Shown piece by piece: positions 42,191 through 53,790 of a stretch of DNA of 64,000 nucleotides. Position numbers and translations under genes: made by a program. Numbering within the stretch: the stretch's first letter is position 1; each line of letters opens with the position of its first letter. A model generated the notes under the pieces. It saw only the letters and a list, made by a program, of their open reading frames with translations. It made no database searches and had not been told where the DNA came from. Source of the stretch: Lunularia cruciata (taxonomy: Eukaryota > Streptophyta > Marchantiopsida > Lunulariales > Lunulariaceae); the NCBI GenBank assembly GCA_948567375.1, contig OX419756.1:23290552-23354551 (forward strand), given 5' to 3'.

Positions 42191-43186
42191 GAAATATCTA
42201 GAGGTTGATGGTTTGTTGTTGTGAGAGAGCTAGATAGAGGAACAAATTAAAAAATTGAGGGTTGTTGTTGTGAGAGAGTTGGTAAGAGGAACAAATTCAA
42301 AGGTGTAAGGGCTGCTGCTGTGAGAGACCTGGTCAGAGGAAAAAATTCAAAAGTGGCAGGGCTCTGCTGTGAGAGAGCTGGACAAAGGAACAAATTCAAA
42401 AGTGTAAGGGCTGCTGCTGTGAGAACGCTGGACAGGGAGAGCAATTTTGAAAGTTGATGATTTGCTGTTGTGAGAGAATTGGACAGAGGAGAGAAATATC
42501 AAGAGGCTGATGATTTGCTACTGTGAGAGAGCTGGACAGAGGAGCAAATTCAAAAAATTGAGGGTTGCTACTATGAGAGAGTTGGTCAGAGGAACAAATT
42601 CAAAAGTGTAAGGGCTGCTATTGTGAGAGAGTTGGACAGAGGAACAAATTCAAAAGTGTAAGGGTTGCTGCTGTGAGAGAGCTGGACAAAGGAGAGCAAT
42701 TTTGAAAGTTGATGATTTGTTGTTGTGAGAGAATTGGACAGAGGAGAGAAATATCAAGAGGCTGATGATTTGCTACTGTGAGAGAGCTGGACAGAGGAGC
42801 AAATTCAAAAAATTGAGGGTTGCTGCTATGAGAGAGTTGGTCAGAGGAACAAATTCAAAAGTGTAAGGGCTGCTGCTGTGAGAGAGTTGGACAGAGGAAC
42901 AAATTCAAAAGTGTAAGGGTTGCTGCTGTGAGAGAGCTGGACAGAGGACAACAATTTTGAAAGTTGATGATTTGTTGTTGTGAGAAAATTGGACGGAGGA
43001 GAGAAATATCAAGAGGCTGATGATTGGCTGCTGCGAGAGAGCTGGACAGAGGAGCAAATTCAAAAAATTCAGGGTTGCTGTTGTGAGAGAGTTGGACAGA
43101 GGAACAAATTCAAAAGTGTAAGGGTTGCTGCTGTGAGAGAGCTGGACAGAGGGGAGCAATTTCAAAAGTTGATGATTTGTTGCTAT
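42191..43186 (+). repeat. E1 minisatellite 2, about 50-bp unit in 255-bp higher-order repeats
   Basis: Basic unit like gagagagctggacagaggaa plus about 30 more bases. A marker aagttgatgatttg recurs at 42451, 42706, 42961 and 43167, so blocks of five units (255 bp) have been duplicated as a whole, with the last block shorter (206 bp). Confidence 0.85.
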
Positions 43187-43480
43187 GACAGGAGGACAGA
43201 GGAAAAGGAGAAGGAATTTTGCATGAAGGGCTGAATTATGGCAAGAGCAGGAGAGTGAGATTGGGAGGGTTTGCCTTGAACTGGACTGTGAAGGTGTGTG
43301 AGGAGAAAAAATTGCATTTTGATGACTGATGGTGACAGGAGGACAGAGAAAAAGGAGAAGGAATTTTGCAAGAAAGGCTGAACTGTGGCAAGAGCAGGAG
43401 AGTGAGATTGGGAGGGTTTGCCTTGAATTGGACTGTGAAGGTGTGTGGGGAGGAAAAATTTTGTTTTGCTAACTGATAAT
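43187..43480 (+). repeat. E1 minisatellite 3, about 147-bp unit, 2 copies
   Basis: tgacaggaggacagag at 43187 and again about 147 bp later, followed in both by gaaggaattttgca and gagtgagattgggagggttt. Direct tandem duplication. Confidence 0.85.
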
Positions 43481-44557
43481 GACAAGAGGACAAGGAGTGA
43501 AGAAAACAAGAGATTTTTGAGGGTTACCCTGGACAGTGGAGGTGTGTGTGAGAGAGAGCATTTTCGAAAGTTTGTTGGTGCCTGATCTGTGACAAGAACT
43601 AGGACAAGGAGAGCAAAGAAATTTTTGAAGGTTTGGCTTGGACAGGGAGTGAAGAGCTGTTGGGACAGAAGAGAAAAGGGAAATTTGAGAGTGTGCAAAG
43701 CTGTGCAGGACTTGGAGAAGAAAGAAGGAGAAATTTTATATGTGAAGAGCTAGCTGTTGAGACAGAAGAGAAGGAGGTTGTTTCATGAAAGCGTGAAGAC
43801 TGTACTGGAGAAATTTTGAAGTGGATCAGTTCATTTGAAGCTGGGAAGGAGAAAAGATTCAAATTGGCAGCCTTAACTGAATGGAGTGAATCTGAAGTAC
43901 AGAACAAGGGCAAACAAAACAAAGAAGTTTGGAGGGTAAGTTGCCTTGAATGCGGTTGGACAGAGTGCATGCAAAGTGCCCCGGCTGAGTTGATGATCAG
44001 TTGCAACCTTAGAGCGGTCATTGTCTTGAGTAGAACTATTTGACCTATCCAACCTTGTGAATTCTGTAGTTGAAATTCCTATGAATGATAAGTCTTGGAG
44101 GCGGATGTGTGTTATGAATTGTAACTAGCATTGAGGAAAACTACATTCTAGGAGCTCTCAATCCGGTCCTTGTGAATGACGTAAGTAAATGATCTGGGTG
44201 CCCGGGTTTATGTTTGGGTAGATCACTCACTGTCATTTATTTTATTTTATTTTATTAAAGGGCCACCTGACCTAGGTCTATGAACTACCAGATTCTGAAC
44301 CATAGCCTGAACCTGATGTGAAAATAGAATATGAGACCATGCAGAGGTAGAAACCATAACACAGACTCACGTGACAAGACCAGTTTTGCAAAAGTCAAGG
44401 ATAAAACAAAACCTTCAGGGAGAGCCAACCTCAGGGCAAACCGAAACAACAAGTTCATATAGAGACAAATTCCAAACAATCTAGGAGTAGGGAAGGAATG
44501 TCTGTCTATGGGAAAAATCTTAAGGAAAGATAGTAAGGACAAATTGAGCACAAGCAG
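43481..44557 (+). other. E1 LTR 3' half (R/U5-like), non-coding
   Basis: Unique part conserved in E2 (55740-56253 plus 58783-59110) and E4 (reverse, 48380-49170): aactatttgacctatccaacc, ctaggagctct, an (ATTTT)n run near 44235, and ccacctgacctaggtctatgaac. No gene. It is interrupted at 44557 by G. Confidence 0.7.
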
Positions 44558-44639
44558 TTGTGGTGCCCACATTTTTTGTTTTTTTCAAAATAAAGGAGAA
44601 GAAGTGTATAGAGAAGTTGGATTGCACCTATATGGCCGA

Positions 44640-44971
44640 AGAAGACAAAGAAAACTGTCTTCGGGGTGAAACCCAAAGTAAAGTGACTTCGGGTCATAAG
44701 GCGAAGTACTCTGAAATGCCGTGTCAGCATACAATACGAAGTAAATTGTCTTCGGCTCGGGGGGAGCTCAACCCGAGGCAAAGACAGTCTAACAACCTTT
44801 TGTCGGGGCAAGAAATTCAAGAAGGGGTCATTTCAAAATTGGCGGCTCATACGCGCGAAGGTGGGGTGACAGTGACAGGTGCATGCCGGAGGTGTGATTT
44901 CTCGGTAGAAACTCGAAGCGACGAAAGACAAAGAAGTGCAACTCTATAAAAATTGAAACTGCAATGACAAA
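44640..44971 (+). promoter_or_regulatory. G promoter candidate: CTTCGG/CGAAG repeats and TATA box
   Basis: Several copies of cttcgg or cgaag lie between 44634 and 44757, some in inverted pairs (cgaagtaaattgtcttcg around 44738-44755 can form a 5-bp-stem hairpin). TATAAAAA at 44945-44952 is a good TATA box, predicting a start near 44975, just before the coding frame. Function inferred. Confidence 0.5.
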
Positions 44972-47533
44972 ATGTTGAGCAATTTTCCTTCGCCGTTGAG
45001 GAGTCGTCTTGCAGGTGATCGGGGAAAGGGAAATAGAGTTGGACTCGTGTTAGTGCGCAAGGGAGAAGTCGAGAGAGAGAAATCAAGAGACCAAAAGAAA
45101 GCAGAAGAGATGGGAGGAGGGAAGAAAAACTCCGAATTTGCAGTGAGAAATCATGCAATTCGGAGATTAGATATAGTAGCGAGGATCGAAGTCTTGAGCC
45201 GACTTCGGATCACTTTTTTGGCATGGAACAGGAATGTAAGTTTTCCAGGATTCATGACAGAAATCATCGAGAGTAAATGTCTCGATGGCCCCGAGGAAGA
45301 AGGGAAGAGAGGAAATCCGGCTCGTTGGATAGAGTCGGATTGGAGACTCGTACTCGGGAAGGAGGCAGGCTCGGAGCAGGGAGCCACGTTCTTGGGGAAA
45401 GGAGAGATAGCCCAAGAAACGCAGGAGGTGAGAGATGCCTTCTCGTTGAAGAGGACGAAGAATGGGTATAAAGTTGAGAGCTATAAGGACCCAGTGAGGA
45501 GAGGAATTGTGAGTGCACTAATGGCCTTCCTAAAGCCGGAGAGAACTACCTATGTGATGAAACACCAAGCGGTATTCTTTCACAAGTTATTTGCAGGAGA
45601 ACCAATAAATTGGGCAAGGTGCTTTCACGGAAGAACAAGGCAGATGGTGTGGAATCTGCGGGATAAGTCGCCTCCACACTACATCGTACCATTTGCAGCC
45701 TATTTTTACCTCGGGTTAAATCTGCTCAATGTGGCTGAGCATAATTGAATGGTGTCTCATTTCCATCCTGATTTGAGAAGAGAAGTCGACGCGGAGGAGC
45801 AGCAATACATTCTCCAAATCCGGAGCACAGACGATTACTACGCAAAGACAGGGAAGAACGTGGAGGTCGTTGAAAGTACCCCGACGAAGAAGAGAACTCG
45901 GCAAGCAGAAGCCGAAGAAAGCAAGAAACCTCGGAAGATGCAGAAAAATAACCCGAGGCGAGGAATGGTGGTGATTGAGTCGGAGGATGAAGACTCAGAA
46001 GGCAAAGCCGAGCTCAAGACGGAGGACTCAGACCGTGAGGAGGAACCTGAGCTGACATTGCAAAGTGGAGATACAAGCAGTGACAGTGAGGAAGGAGGAG
46101 AGATGACATCAGTACCAGCAGCTGAAGAATACGAAGAAGAAATGCAAGCCGAGGTAGACACCGAAGACAATGCGGCGCTGGAAGACGAAGTACCAATGTG
46201 CGAGGAGAAGAAGATCGCAATACAGCAAGGAATTTGCTCAAGACATAAGGTGAAGTGTGAAGCGGGACCAAGTAGAGTGAAGGAAGAGGTAGAAGGAAGC
46301 TCGGGCAGTGAGGCATCGATTCCGATACGAAGACTCCAGAGAAGAAGGCGAGTATCGGGAGAACACAAAGAAAGAAGAGAGACTACTCCGCGGGAGGACA
46401 AAGGTATCAGTAATGGAGTAGATTACCTACAGATGGTAGTATGCCCGCTGTTGGTGAAGATGGAGAAGAAGAAGAAGGAGATGCAGTCTACTTGTCCAGA
46501 GGTAAAAACGGTGTTGCAGGTCTTATCAAGATTGGAAGAAGAAAACTCGGAGTTAAAGAAGAGTATAACCCGAGGAGAGGAAGAGAGAGAAGTACTGCGA
46601 GCAGAAGCAGTCGAGAGGAGTCAGGTAATTGAAGACCTGAAGAGAGAAGTGAGTTATCAAGAAGATCTTGCGAGGAAGAGTAACATCGCAAGGGAGAGAC
46701 AGTAGCGGAGCATGAAATCTCTTGCTGATTCAAGAGTCGAACTCATCCATGCTATGGCAAGGGTAGCATCGAAGGATCAAGAGCTCGATCGAGTGATGGA
46801 GAGTATGGAGGAGAAGAAGCAACTCTGGCAGCAAGAGTTGGCTGCAAGATATAGAGAAGAAGAGAGATTACGAGACTTAATTTGTAATCAGGAAGAGAAG
46901 GTTGCACAGAAGGAGAAAGAGAAGGAAGCGGTGAAGGCCAAATTCAAAGAAGAATTGGCGATGTACAGAGAAGAATGGCTTGCAGATCGGGAACGAGAAA
47001 GGAAGACAAGATTGGAGCCATTGCAGGAGATAGTCCTCAGGGTAAACGCGATGTTAAGTACAGAGGCCAGCGTTCGAATTGAAGAAGCGCATCTGCATGA
47101 GTTGAAGTTGTTGGTGCAGGAGACGAGGCGAAGACAAGTGAAAGATACAGATTTGAATGCCTTGTTGATTAAATTGAGAACTCGTGTAGATAGGAAGATC
47201 TTAGAAGTAGAAGACAATATCGCAATTAGATTAGACTTAGTGAGAATAGAGTTAGAAAAGCTTCGGCGGGATGTTAAAGCAAAACCCGAAGTAGATAACA
47301 TCGGGATCCAAATGTCTTTGGAGTTGCCCTCAAAGACATTAGAGAAGAGTGGGTCGAAGGATGAGGAGTTAGATAGATTACCCGCTAGTGCAATTTCAGA
47401 TCAAGAAAGAGAATTGTTGGATCTGGTAGAAGATGTAGGAGTTGTGAAACCCGAGGACAGAATAGTAGGAAGTAAGATTACTTTAGGTTCGGGTTTGAAA
47501 GCCGAGGAAGAAGTAGACATCGGATCGGATTAG
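44972..47533 (+). pseudogene. G long reading frame, plant-mobile-domain-like plus coiled coil (two stops)
   Basis: A single frame of 854 codons from 44972 to TAG 47531 with two internal stops, TGA at 45746-45748 and TAG at 46703-46705, both explainable as C-to-T (CGA, CAG). The likely ATG is 45110 (MGGGKKN), since 44972 is too close to the TATA box. The first part (VSALMAFLKPERTTYVMKHQ ... FAAYFYLGLNLL) resembles the 'putative plant transposon protein' domain found in gag-like ORFs of plant elements. The middle is highly acidic with Lys patches (45830-46350). The last 300 codons are a long Glu/Lys/Arg coiled coil. No enzyme motif. Role unknown. Confidence 0.65.
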
Positions 47534-48324
47534 TAACCAATTTGAGATTTGAAGGGGCAGATATGAAGAGGTGCATTGTCATTTTGGATTTGCAGGTTAG
47601 AACAGTTGTAGAACGGTATAGTTGTTAGAACTGTCGATTTGATCACTATTTAAGAGTGGCATTCATAGGAAATTGTTGTTCAGTGCTCATTATTTCTGAG
47701 AATAGATAAAGCAAAGTGCTGTGAAGTAGTGCTCATCGCTTGAGCTTGATTCCGAGTATCAACTTTGTAATTGTGTTTGTGAGTGTTTGGAGAAATTCGA
47801 AGTGCAAGTCAGAGTGCTTGTTGGATGTTGGATTCCACAGCCTTGATCTTCATTCTGTGTGTTTGATCCTGAGTGAAGTGCAATCGAAGCAATGGCTTGA
47901 CAGATTTGAGAGGAATTGTAGTGTTGGTAGTATTCTGCATTTGTGAGTGCAGTGCGAAGTTGATGTAAAGCAATTTTGATCGAGGAAGTTGTGCCTTCAG
48001 TGGAAGGGTGGAACACAATTCTAAGGTGAAGTCGTTTTGCAGTGAAGTGCCGTTTTTGGGAGAGCCTGAATCATCACAAATCAAGATTGTTTGGAAAGAT
48101 TTGATGGAGTTGTGATTAAGGAGTGTGAATTTGTGACAAGACTGCGAGTCAGTGCTTGTTACTCTCTTCTGGGTGTGGTTTCTACCTGAGAGACTAAAGA
48201 AGAACTCAAGAAGAACTGAAATTGTTACTTTGCTTTGTATTTGGACATTTCTGACTCGTATCTCTGCGGGAATGAACTTTACTTACCTGATTACCGCAAA
48301 AGTGATATTTGCCGGGTTGTCACA
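47534..48324 (+). other. G 3' non-coding part
   Basis: After the frame: a purine stretch (ttgaaggggcaga, 47550), a TATA-like ctatttaagag at 47646, then AT/GT-rich sequence to the end at TTGTCACA. It looks like the U3-R-U5 of a 3' LTR, but I cannot find a matching 5' copy at 44558-44971. Confidence 0.4.
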
Positions 48325-49479
48325 GCAGCCATGTGCCCGGTGTTGTGGGGAATGTTCAGTCTTGAGAGTGCGCCGAGCACATGGCTGCTTGTGCTTAGTT
48401 TTCCTTACTGTCTTTCTTTTGGATTTTCCCGTAGACTGACATTCCTTCCCTACTCCTGGGTTGTTGGGAATTTGTCTCTATATGAACTTGTTGTTTGAGT
48501 TTCCTTGAGGTTGGCTCTCCCTGAAGGTTTTGTTTTATCCTTGACTTTCGCAAAACTAATCTTGTCATGCAAGTCTGGTGTTATGGTTTCTACCTATGCT
48601 TGGTCTCATATTCTATTTTCACATTAGTTCAAGCTATGGTTCGGAATCTGGCAGTTCATAGACCTAGGTCAGGTGGCCCTTTGATACAATAAAATAAATA
48701 AAATACACAACAACTGAGTGATCTAACTGAACATAAACCCGGCCACCCAGATCATTTGATTATGCTATTCACCTGGACCGGAATGAGAGCTCCTAGAATG
48801 GAGTTTTCCTCAACTCTAGTCACAATTTTATAACACAAATCCGCTTCCAAGACTCATCATTCACAAGAATTTCAACAACAAAGTTCACAATGTTGGATAA
48901 GTCATAGTTTTAGTCAAGGCAATGCCTGCCCTAAGGTTGCAACTGCTCATCAACTCAGCCGGCACTTCACATATACTCTGTCCAACAATAGACAAGGCAA
49001 CTCACCCTCCAAACCTCTTCATTCTCCTATGCCTTGTTTTGCAGATCAGATTCACTCCATTCAGATAGGCCAACCAACTTCAAATATTTCCTTGCCCTTA
49101 CTCCAGATGAGCTGATCCACTTCAGAATTCTCCTCCTCTTCTTCCTGACTTCGGGAGATATCCTTTGGCAACTTCTACAGCAAATCCCCTTCAGACCTGC
49201 AAAAATTCTCTACTGTCTGAATCTCATGTCCTGCACATTGTTCATTCCTTTGAGGGAAAACCCTTTTTCTCCCCTGCACTTTCAAGCACTGCCTACATCA
49301 TTTCAAAAATCTTTCAGCCCTCAACACTCTCCTGCAACTTTGAAAATTCACCCACTAGTCCAATCTCAGACCTCAAGCATCTCAAAAATCCTTCCCTTGG
49401 TCCAAGCACAACCTACAGCATTTCAAACATCTTTCAGCCCTCAACACTCTCCAACAAATTTCAAAAATTAATCCATTGG

Positions 49480-50345
49480 TCCTATCTCAGACCTTAGGCA
49501 TCTCTAAATCCTTCCCCTGGTCCTGTCTCAACAAAAGGCATCTTGAAATCTTTCAGCCCTGGTCCTGTCTCAACAGAAGGCATCTCGAAATCCTTCAGCC
49601 CTCAACACTCTTCTGCAAATTTCAAAAATTCACCCACAGGTCCTATCTCAGACCTCAGGCATCTCAAAAATCCTTCCCCTGGTCTTGTCTCAGCCCCTCA
49701 GGCATCTTGAAATCCTTCCCCTGGTCCTGTCTCAACAAAAGGCATCTCTAAATCCTTCACCTGGTCATGTCTCAACAGAAGGCATCTCGAAATCTTTCAG
49801 CCCTGGTCTTGTCTCAGCCCCTCAGGCATCTTGAAATCCTTCCCCTGGTCCTGTCTCAACAAAAGGCATCTCTAAATCCTTCACCTGGTTCTGTCTCAAC
49901 AGAAGGCATCTCAAAATCTTTCAGCCCTGGTCCTGTCTCAACAGAAGGCATCTCAAAATCTTTCAGCACTAGTCCTGTCTCAGCCCCTCAGGCATCTTGA
50001 AATCCTTCCCTTGGTCCTGTCTCAACAAAAGGCATCTCTAAATCCTTCACTTGGTCTTGTCTCAACAAAAGGCATCTTGAAATCTTTCAGCCCTGGTCCT
50101 GTCTCAACAAAAGGCATCTCGAAATCTTTCAGCCCTGGTCCTGTCTCAGCCCCTCAAGCATCTTGAAATCCTTCCCCTAGTCTTGTCTCAACAAAAGGCA
50201 TCTCAAAATCTCTCAGCCCTGGTCCTGTCTCAACAGAAAGCATCTTGAAATCTTTCAGCCCTGGTCTTGTCTCAACAGAAGGCATCTCAAAATCCTTCAC
50301 CTGGTCTTGTCTCAACAGAAGGCATCTCAAAATCTTTCAGCCCTC
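49480..50345 (-). repeat. E4 minisatellite, 40-43 bp unit, about 20 copies
   Basis: Plus-strand units such as ctggtcctgtctcaacagaa plus aggcatctcgaaatcctt, repeated with variants (cctcaggcatcttgaaatcc). Variants alternate, suggesting two- to three-unit higher-order duplications. Open stretches over this array are repeat artefacts. Confidence 0.85.
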
Positions 50346-50394
50346 AACACTCTCCTGCAAATTTTGAAAATTAATCCACTGGTCCTGTCTCCAC

Positions 50395-51650
50395 AAAAGG
50401 CCTTTTTCTCCAAATTTCTGCACAGCAAGCACTTTCTAAAATTCTCTCTCTCTCCTGGCCAAGCCCTAACCCTTCGATAATTCTCCTTTTTCCCAGCAGG
50501 CCTTTCTCTCCCAATTTCTGCACAGCAAGCACTTTCAAAAAATTCTCTCTCTCTCCTGGCCAAGCCCTAACCCTTCGATAATTCTCCTTTTTCCCCAGCA
50601 GGCCTTTCTCTCCCAATTTCTGCACAGCAAGCACTTTCAAAAAATTTTCTCTCTCTCCTGGCCAAGCCCTAACCCTTCTATAATTTTCCTTTTTCCCCAG
50701 CAGGCCTTTCTCTCCCAATTTCTGCACAGCAAGCACTTTCAAAAAATTCTCTCTCTCTCCTGGCCAAGCCCTAACCCTTCTATAATTTTCCTTTTTCCCC
50801 AGCAGGCCTTTCTCTCCCAATTTCTGCGCAGCAAGCACTTTCAAAAATTCTCTCTCTCTCCAGGCCAAGCCCTAACCCTTTGATAATTTTCCTTTTTCCC
50901 CAGCAGGCCTTTCTCTCCCAATTTCTGCGCAGCAAGCACTTTCAAAAATTCTCTCTCTCTCCAGGCCAAGCCCTAACCCTTCGATAATTCTCCTTTTTCC
51001 CCAGCAGGCCTTTCTCTCCCAATTTCTTTGGCCTTCTGCACAGCAAAAATATTCTCTCCAAAATCTTCTCTCTGTCCTGGCCCAGCCTATCCCTTCGATA
51101 ATTCTCCTTTCTCTCAGCAGCACTCTCCAAACCCTCTGCACAGCAAGCACTTTCAAAACTTCTCTCTCTGTCCTGGCCAAGCCTTAACCCTTTGATAATT
51201 CTCCTTTTTCCCCAGCATGCCTTTCTCTCCCAATTTCTGCACAGCAACCACTTTCAAAAATTCTCTCTCTCTCCTGGCCCAGCCTTTCTCTTCGATAATT
51301 CTCCTTTGTCCCAAAAGCCCTCTCCAAACCTTCTGCACAGCAAAATATTCTCTCCAAAATCTTCTCTCTCTGTCTTGGCCCAGCCTATCCCTTCGATAAT
51401 TCTCCTTTCTCCCAGCAGCACTCTCCAAACCCTCTGCACAGCAAAATATTCTCTCCAAAATCTTCTCTCTCTCTCCTGGCCAGCCTATCCCTTCGATAAT
51501 TCTCCTTCCTCCCAGAAGCACTCTCCAAACCCTCTGCACAGCAAGCACTTTAGAAATTTCTCTCTCTGTCCTGGCTCAACCTATATCTTCGATAATTCTC
51601 CTTTGTCCCAAAAGCCCTCTCCTGGCCTTCTGCACAGCAAAATATTCTCC
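50395..51650 (-). repeat. E4 minisatellite, about 100-bp unit, about 12 copies
   Basis: The marker gcctttctctcccaatttct recurs at about 50500, 50602, 50703, 50804, 50905, 51007 and on, with a diverged second half (ccctctgcacagcaaaatat) from 51040. The same unit occurs in only two to three copies in E2 (54480-54720), so copy number changed since the two LTRs separated. Long antisense frames here (50371-50868 and others) arise because the unit is near a multiple of three. Confidence 0.9.
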
Positions 51651-52138
51651 CCCAAATCTTCTCCTGCCGCCAATTCACCAGAACCTCTTCCACTCAAAAA
51701 TCTCCCTCTTGCCTTTTTCCGAAAACTGTCAGCCCTCCGTTTCTCTCCAAACTCCTGCCAACTCTTCCCGAAACTCCCTTGTCTCTTTGCAAAAAATTCT
51801 CCAAACTTCTCTTCTAAGGCAAGTACTCTTTCATTCCAATAACGTCAACAGAACCTGAGCTCGTGTAACCCCACGTTACTTCTTGGCTCAAGCCACATTA
51901 AAAGACTCCTTGAGCTAATAACACCATAACTTTTTCTGCCTTCACTATAATACAGGAAATATCTCCCACTGCAAGGTAGCATAAAATCACACCCGAGACA
52001 TATAGACATAGATCCATGTTCCTTACAACAACTAAAAGACAAAAAGAAAATCTATCACACCAAAAGCCTCAAGGGTACATGTGTGCTATTTTCCCTATGA
52101 CACCGGCGCACTCTCAAGACCAGACATTCCACGTGGCA

Positions 52139-52901
52139 CCGGAAACATGTACGCAAAATCCTGAATTATCTGATCAACCCTTGCTTGATGAGGCTCTTTG
52201 CTCTCCTTAGATTGTCCTTGTGCAATTGGCTTGATCTACACTGCAAAAACAGACCTATCTTCCTCCAAAGCTTGCTCTATGGTTGCTTCACTAACAAACT
52301 TCCCATCTAAAGACTCACTTCTCTTCAAAGCTTGCTCCATTGTTGACTTCTTGGCAAACTTCCCATCTTGGGACTCCTCTCTTTTCAAGGCATGCTCTAT
52401 GGCTACCTTCTCAACAAACTTTCCATCCTGGGACTGAATATTCTTAGGTGTCTTACTTAGAGGTGCCAAGCAACCTAATTGGAAATTCCTACCTTGGTGT
52501 TGTACTTGAATTTGTTGTTGGATCCAATCAAATTGAACCTTATGACGTTCAAGCCAAGATAGTCCTAGAATGACATCATAGTGTAGAGGTGCCATTACCA
52601 ATCTCATACACTCCAAATACTCCTTCCCAATCTTAAAAGTAACAGGATGTGAGGTACAGAATGCAAAACCCTTTCTACCATCCACCATCATCAATCTACT
52701 TCCAATCACTCACTTGATAGGAATACACAACTCCTTCACTACTTGCATAGACATGCAATTATTTGAACTTCTAGAATCAACCAAAATCCTACAACCCCAA
52801 TTAGATATCCTACCTTGCAAGTGAAACAAACTTGTATAGGTTGAGCCTTTATTCCCATTGGAACTAATCAAGCTCCCAATAGGCGGCTCAAAATCTCCCA
52901 T
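52139..52901 (-). pseudogene. D protease and linker to RT
   Basis: Minus strand. CRILVDSRSSNNCMSMQV has D-S-R where retropepsins need D-S/T-G. Then HYDVILGLSWLERHKVQFDW, the second conserved segment. The linker carries three repeats of a DGKFxxxxxIEQALKR-like motif (52290-52440). It joins RT across E1 at the duplicated CCGG. A stop near 52709 splits it. Confidence 0.8.
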
Positions 52902-53790
52902 TGGGATTCCTCATTTCCCAAATCATTCTCTTCCACAAACTCCATCTTGACAACTTGTTGAGGTTGCCCATTCCTTAGTGGACATTTAACAATATGATGT
53001 CCAACTTGACCTCCATTTTGTTGCAATCTTTCTCTATCCGCTGTACCAAGTGTCTCCATTGGATAGCATCAATCTCCATTGGTGCTAGTTCCTCCACCCG
53101 TGCATAGTGTACTGGTAGACTTTGTTTAGGTCGAGGTCAAGACCAAGTTGTCACAACCAAGGAGTCAAAGCGCTCAGCAAATTGCATGGCTTTTTCTACA
53201 TTTTGTGGTTCTCGTATGATCACCTCCAATTTGGTTTGTGCCTTCAATCCCTACACAAATCGATCTGATTCACCTTCTTGTATATCTACAATTTGCATGA
53301 TGATGTTTTGAAATTATGTGATGTAGCTCTTTATAGAGCCAATCTGCTTCCACTCCGCCAGTTTATCTTGTGCAACTCGGGTGGCATTTATAGTTTGAAA
53401 TTGACCAAGTATTGCATCCTTGAATTCTGCCCATGTCAAAATTGGTGCAACAATCTATCGTTCAACTTGCTCCACTCAAAATCAACACCAAAGTTTTGCC
53501 ACACCATCCAATTGGCTAGAAGCCAAGAGAATTTGTTTTTGTTCATCTTGAAGATTGTCGGCTTCAAAGTAACATTTGTAGTCAAACATAAAATTCTCCA
53601 CTGTTCCAAGAAGGGTTTTTGCCTTCAAACACCTTGGGTTTTGGAAATTGGATGCAATCTTCTCCATGTCAAACTGGTGCTCTCTCTATATGTTCTTGTC
53701 GTTGTTGCTCTTGTTCATCCAACAATCAAGTAAGGTGCTCGATTTGTTGCTGCATTGCAAGCATAACATTTAATATTGTCGCCATAGCTA
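52902..53790 (-). pseudogene. D gag remnant
   Basis: Broken in all frames. Recognisable gag core: FMFDYKCYFEADNLQDEQKQ then LLASSQLDGVAKLW (53482-53667), and the end of a zinc knuckle with lost cysteines (GGQVGHHIVKCP, about 53000). Capsid protein ancestrally. Confidence 0.7.

Larger units (their letters stand above)
44558..48324 (+). mobile_element. Unit G, 3.77-kb insertion with long ORF
   Basis: A foreign block in the E1 LTR flanked by GCAG on both sides (44554-44557, 48325-48328); the uninterrupted E2 LTR reads cacaaGCAGccatgtgc at 59121-59137. Ends are (T)TGTGGTGCCCAC and CCGGGTTGTCACA, i.e. TG..CA as in LTR elements. I find no direct-repeat LTR pair, no primer site and no RT. It could be a solo long LTR carrying an ORF, or a non-autonomous element with diverged ends. 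Base composition is richer in CpG than the surroundings, suggesting a recent insertion. Confidence 0.75.
48341..52102 (-). mobile_element. Solo LTR E4 of family E, inverted, nested in E1
   Basis: 3762 bp. Minus strand TGTCATAGGGAAAATAG ... CCCCACAACA; flanked by CCGG (48337-48340, 52103-52106). The E2 LTR shows the empty site (ccatgtgcTCGGcgcactctc, 59129-59149). No internal region, so solo LTR. It carries two minisatellites and, at its left (3') end, the same U5-like block as 58783-59172. Confidence 0.92.
40455..52138 (+). mobile_element. Solo LTR E1 of family E, with two nested insertions
   Basis: Starts TGTCATAGGGAAAATA, ends CACGTGGCA; flanked by CCGG (40451-40454 and 52139-52142). Own sequence is 40455-44557, 48325-48340 and 52107-52138, about 4.15 kb. 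It is interrupted by G (duplicated GCAG) and by E4 (duplicated CCGG). There is no E coding sequence inside, so it is a solo LTR. Much longer than the E2 LTR (2.35 kb) because of minisatellite arrays. Confidence 0.88.

Noticed and set aside
41447-43480. CRISPR-like regular repeats
   Set aside because: Units are contiguous tandem repeats of 50-147 bp without unique spacers, within a plant LTR; no cas genes.
45838-46401. 187-codon minus-strand Ser-rich ORF
   Set aside because: Shadow of the acidic Glu/Asp codons of the G reading frame (GAG/GAA/GAC read backwards give Ser/Leu/Phe/Val).
44558-48324. Host gene captured or native to the locus
   Set aside because: The block has insertion-style flanks (GCAG) in an LTR, TG..CA-like ends, no introns recognisable, and a domain resembling gag-like transposon proteins. 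Host origin of the coiled coil cannot be excluded but is not supported.
50371-51548. Several long minus-strand ORFs with a repeating 33-residue pattern
   Set aside because: They lie on the about 100-bp minisatellite of E4; open frames result from a unit near a multiple of three with no stops. Three overlapping frames are open at once, as expected of an artefact.
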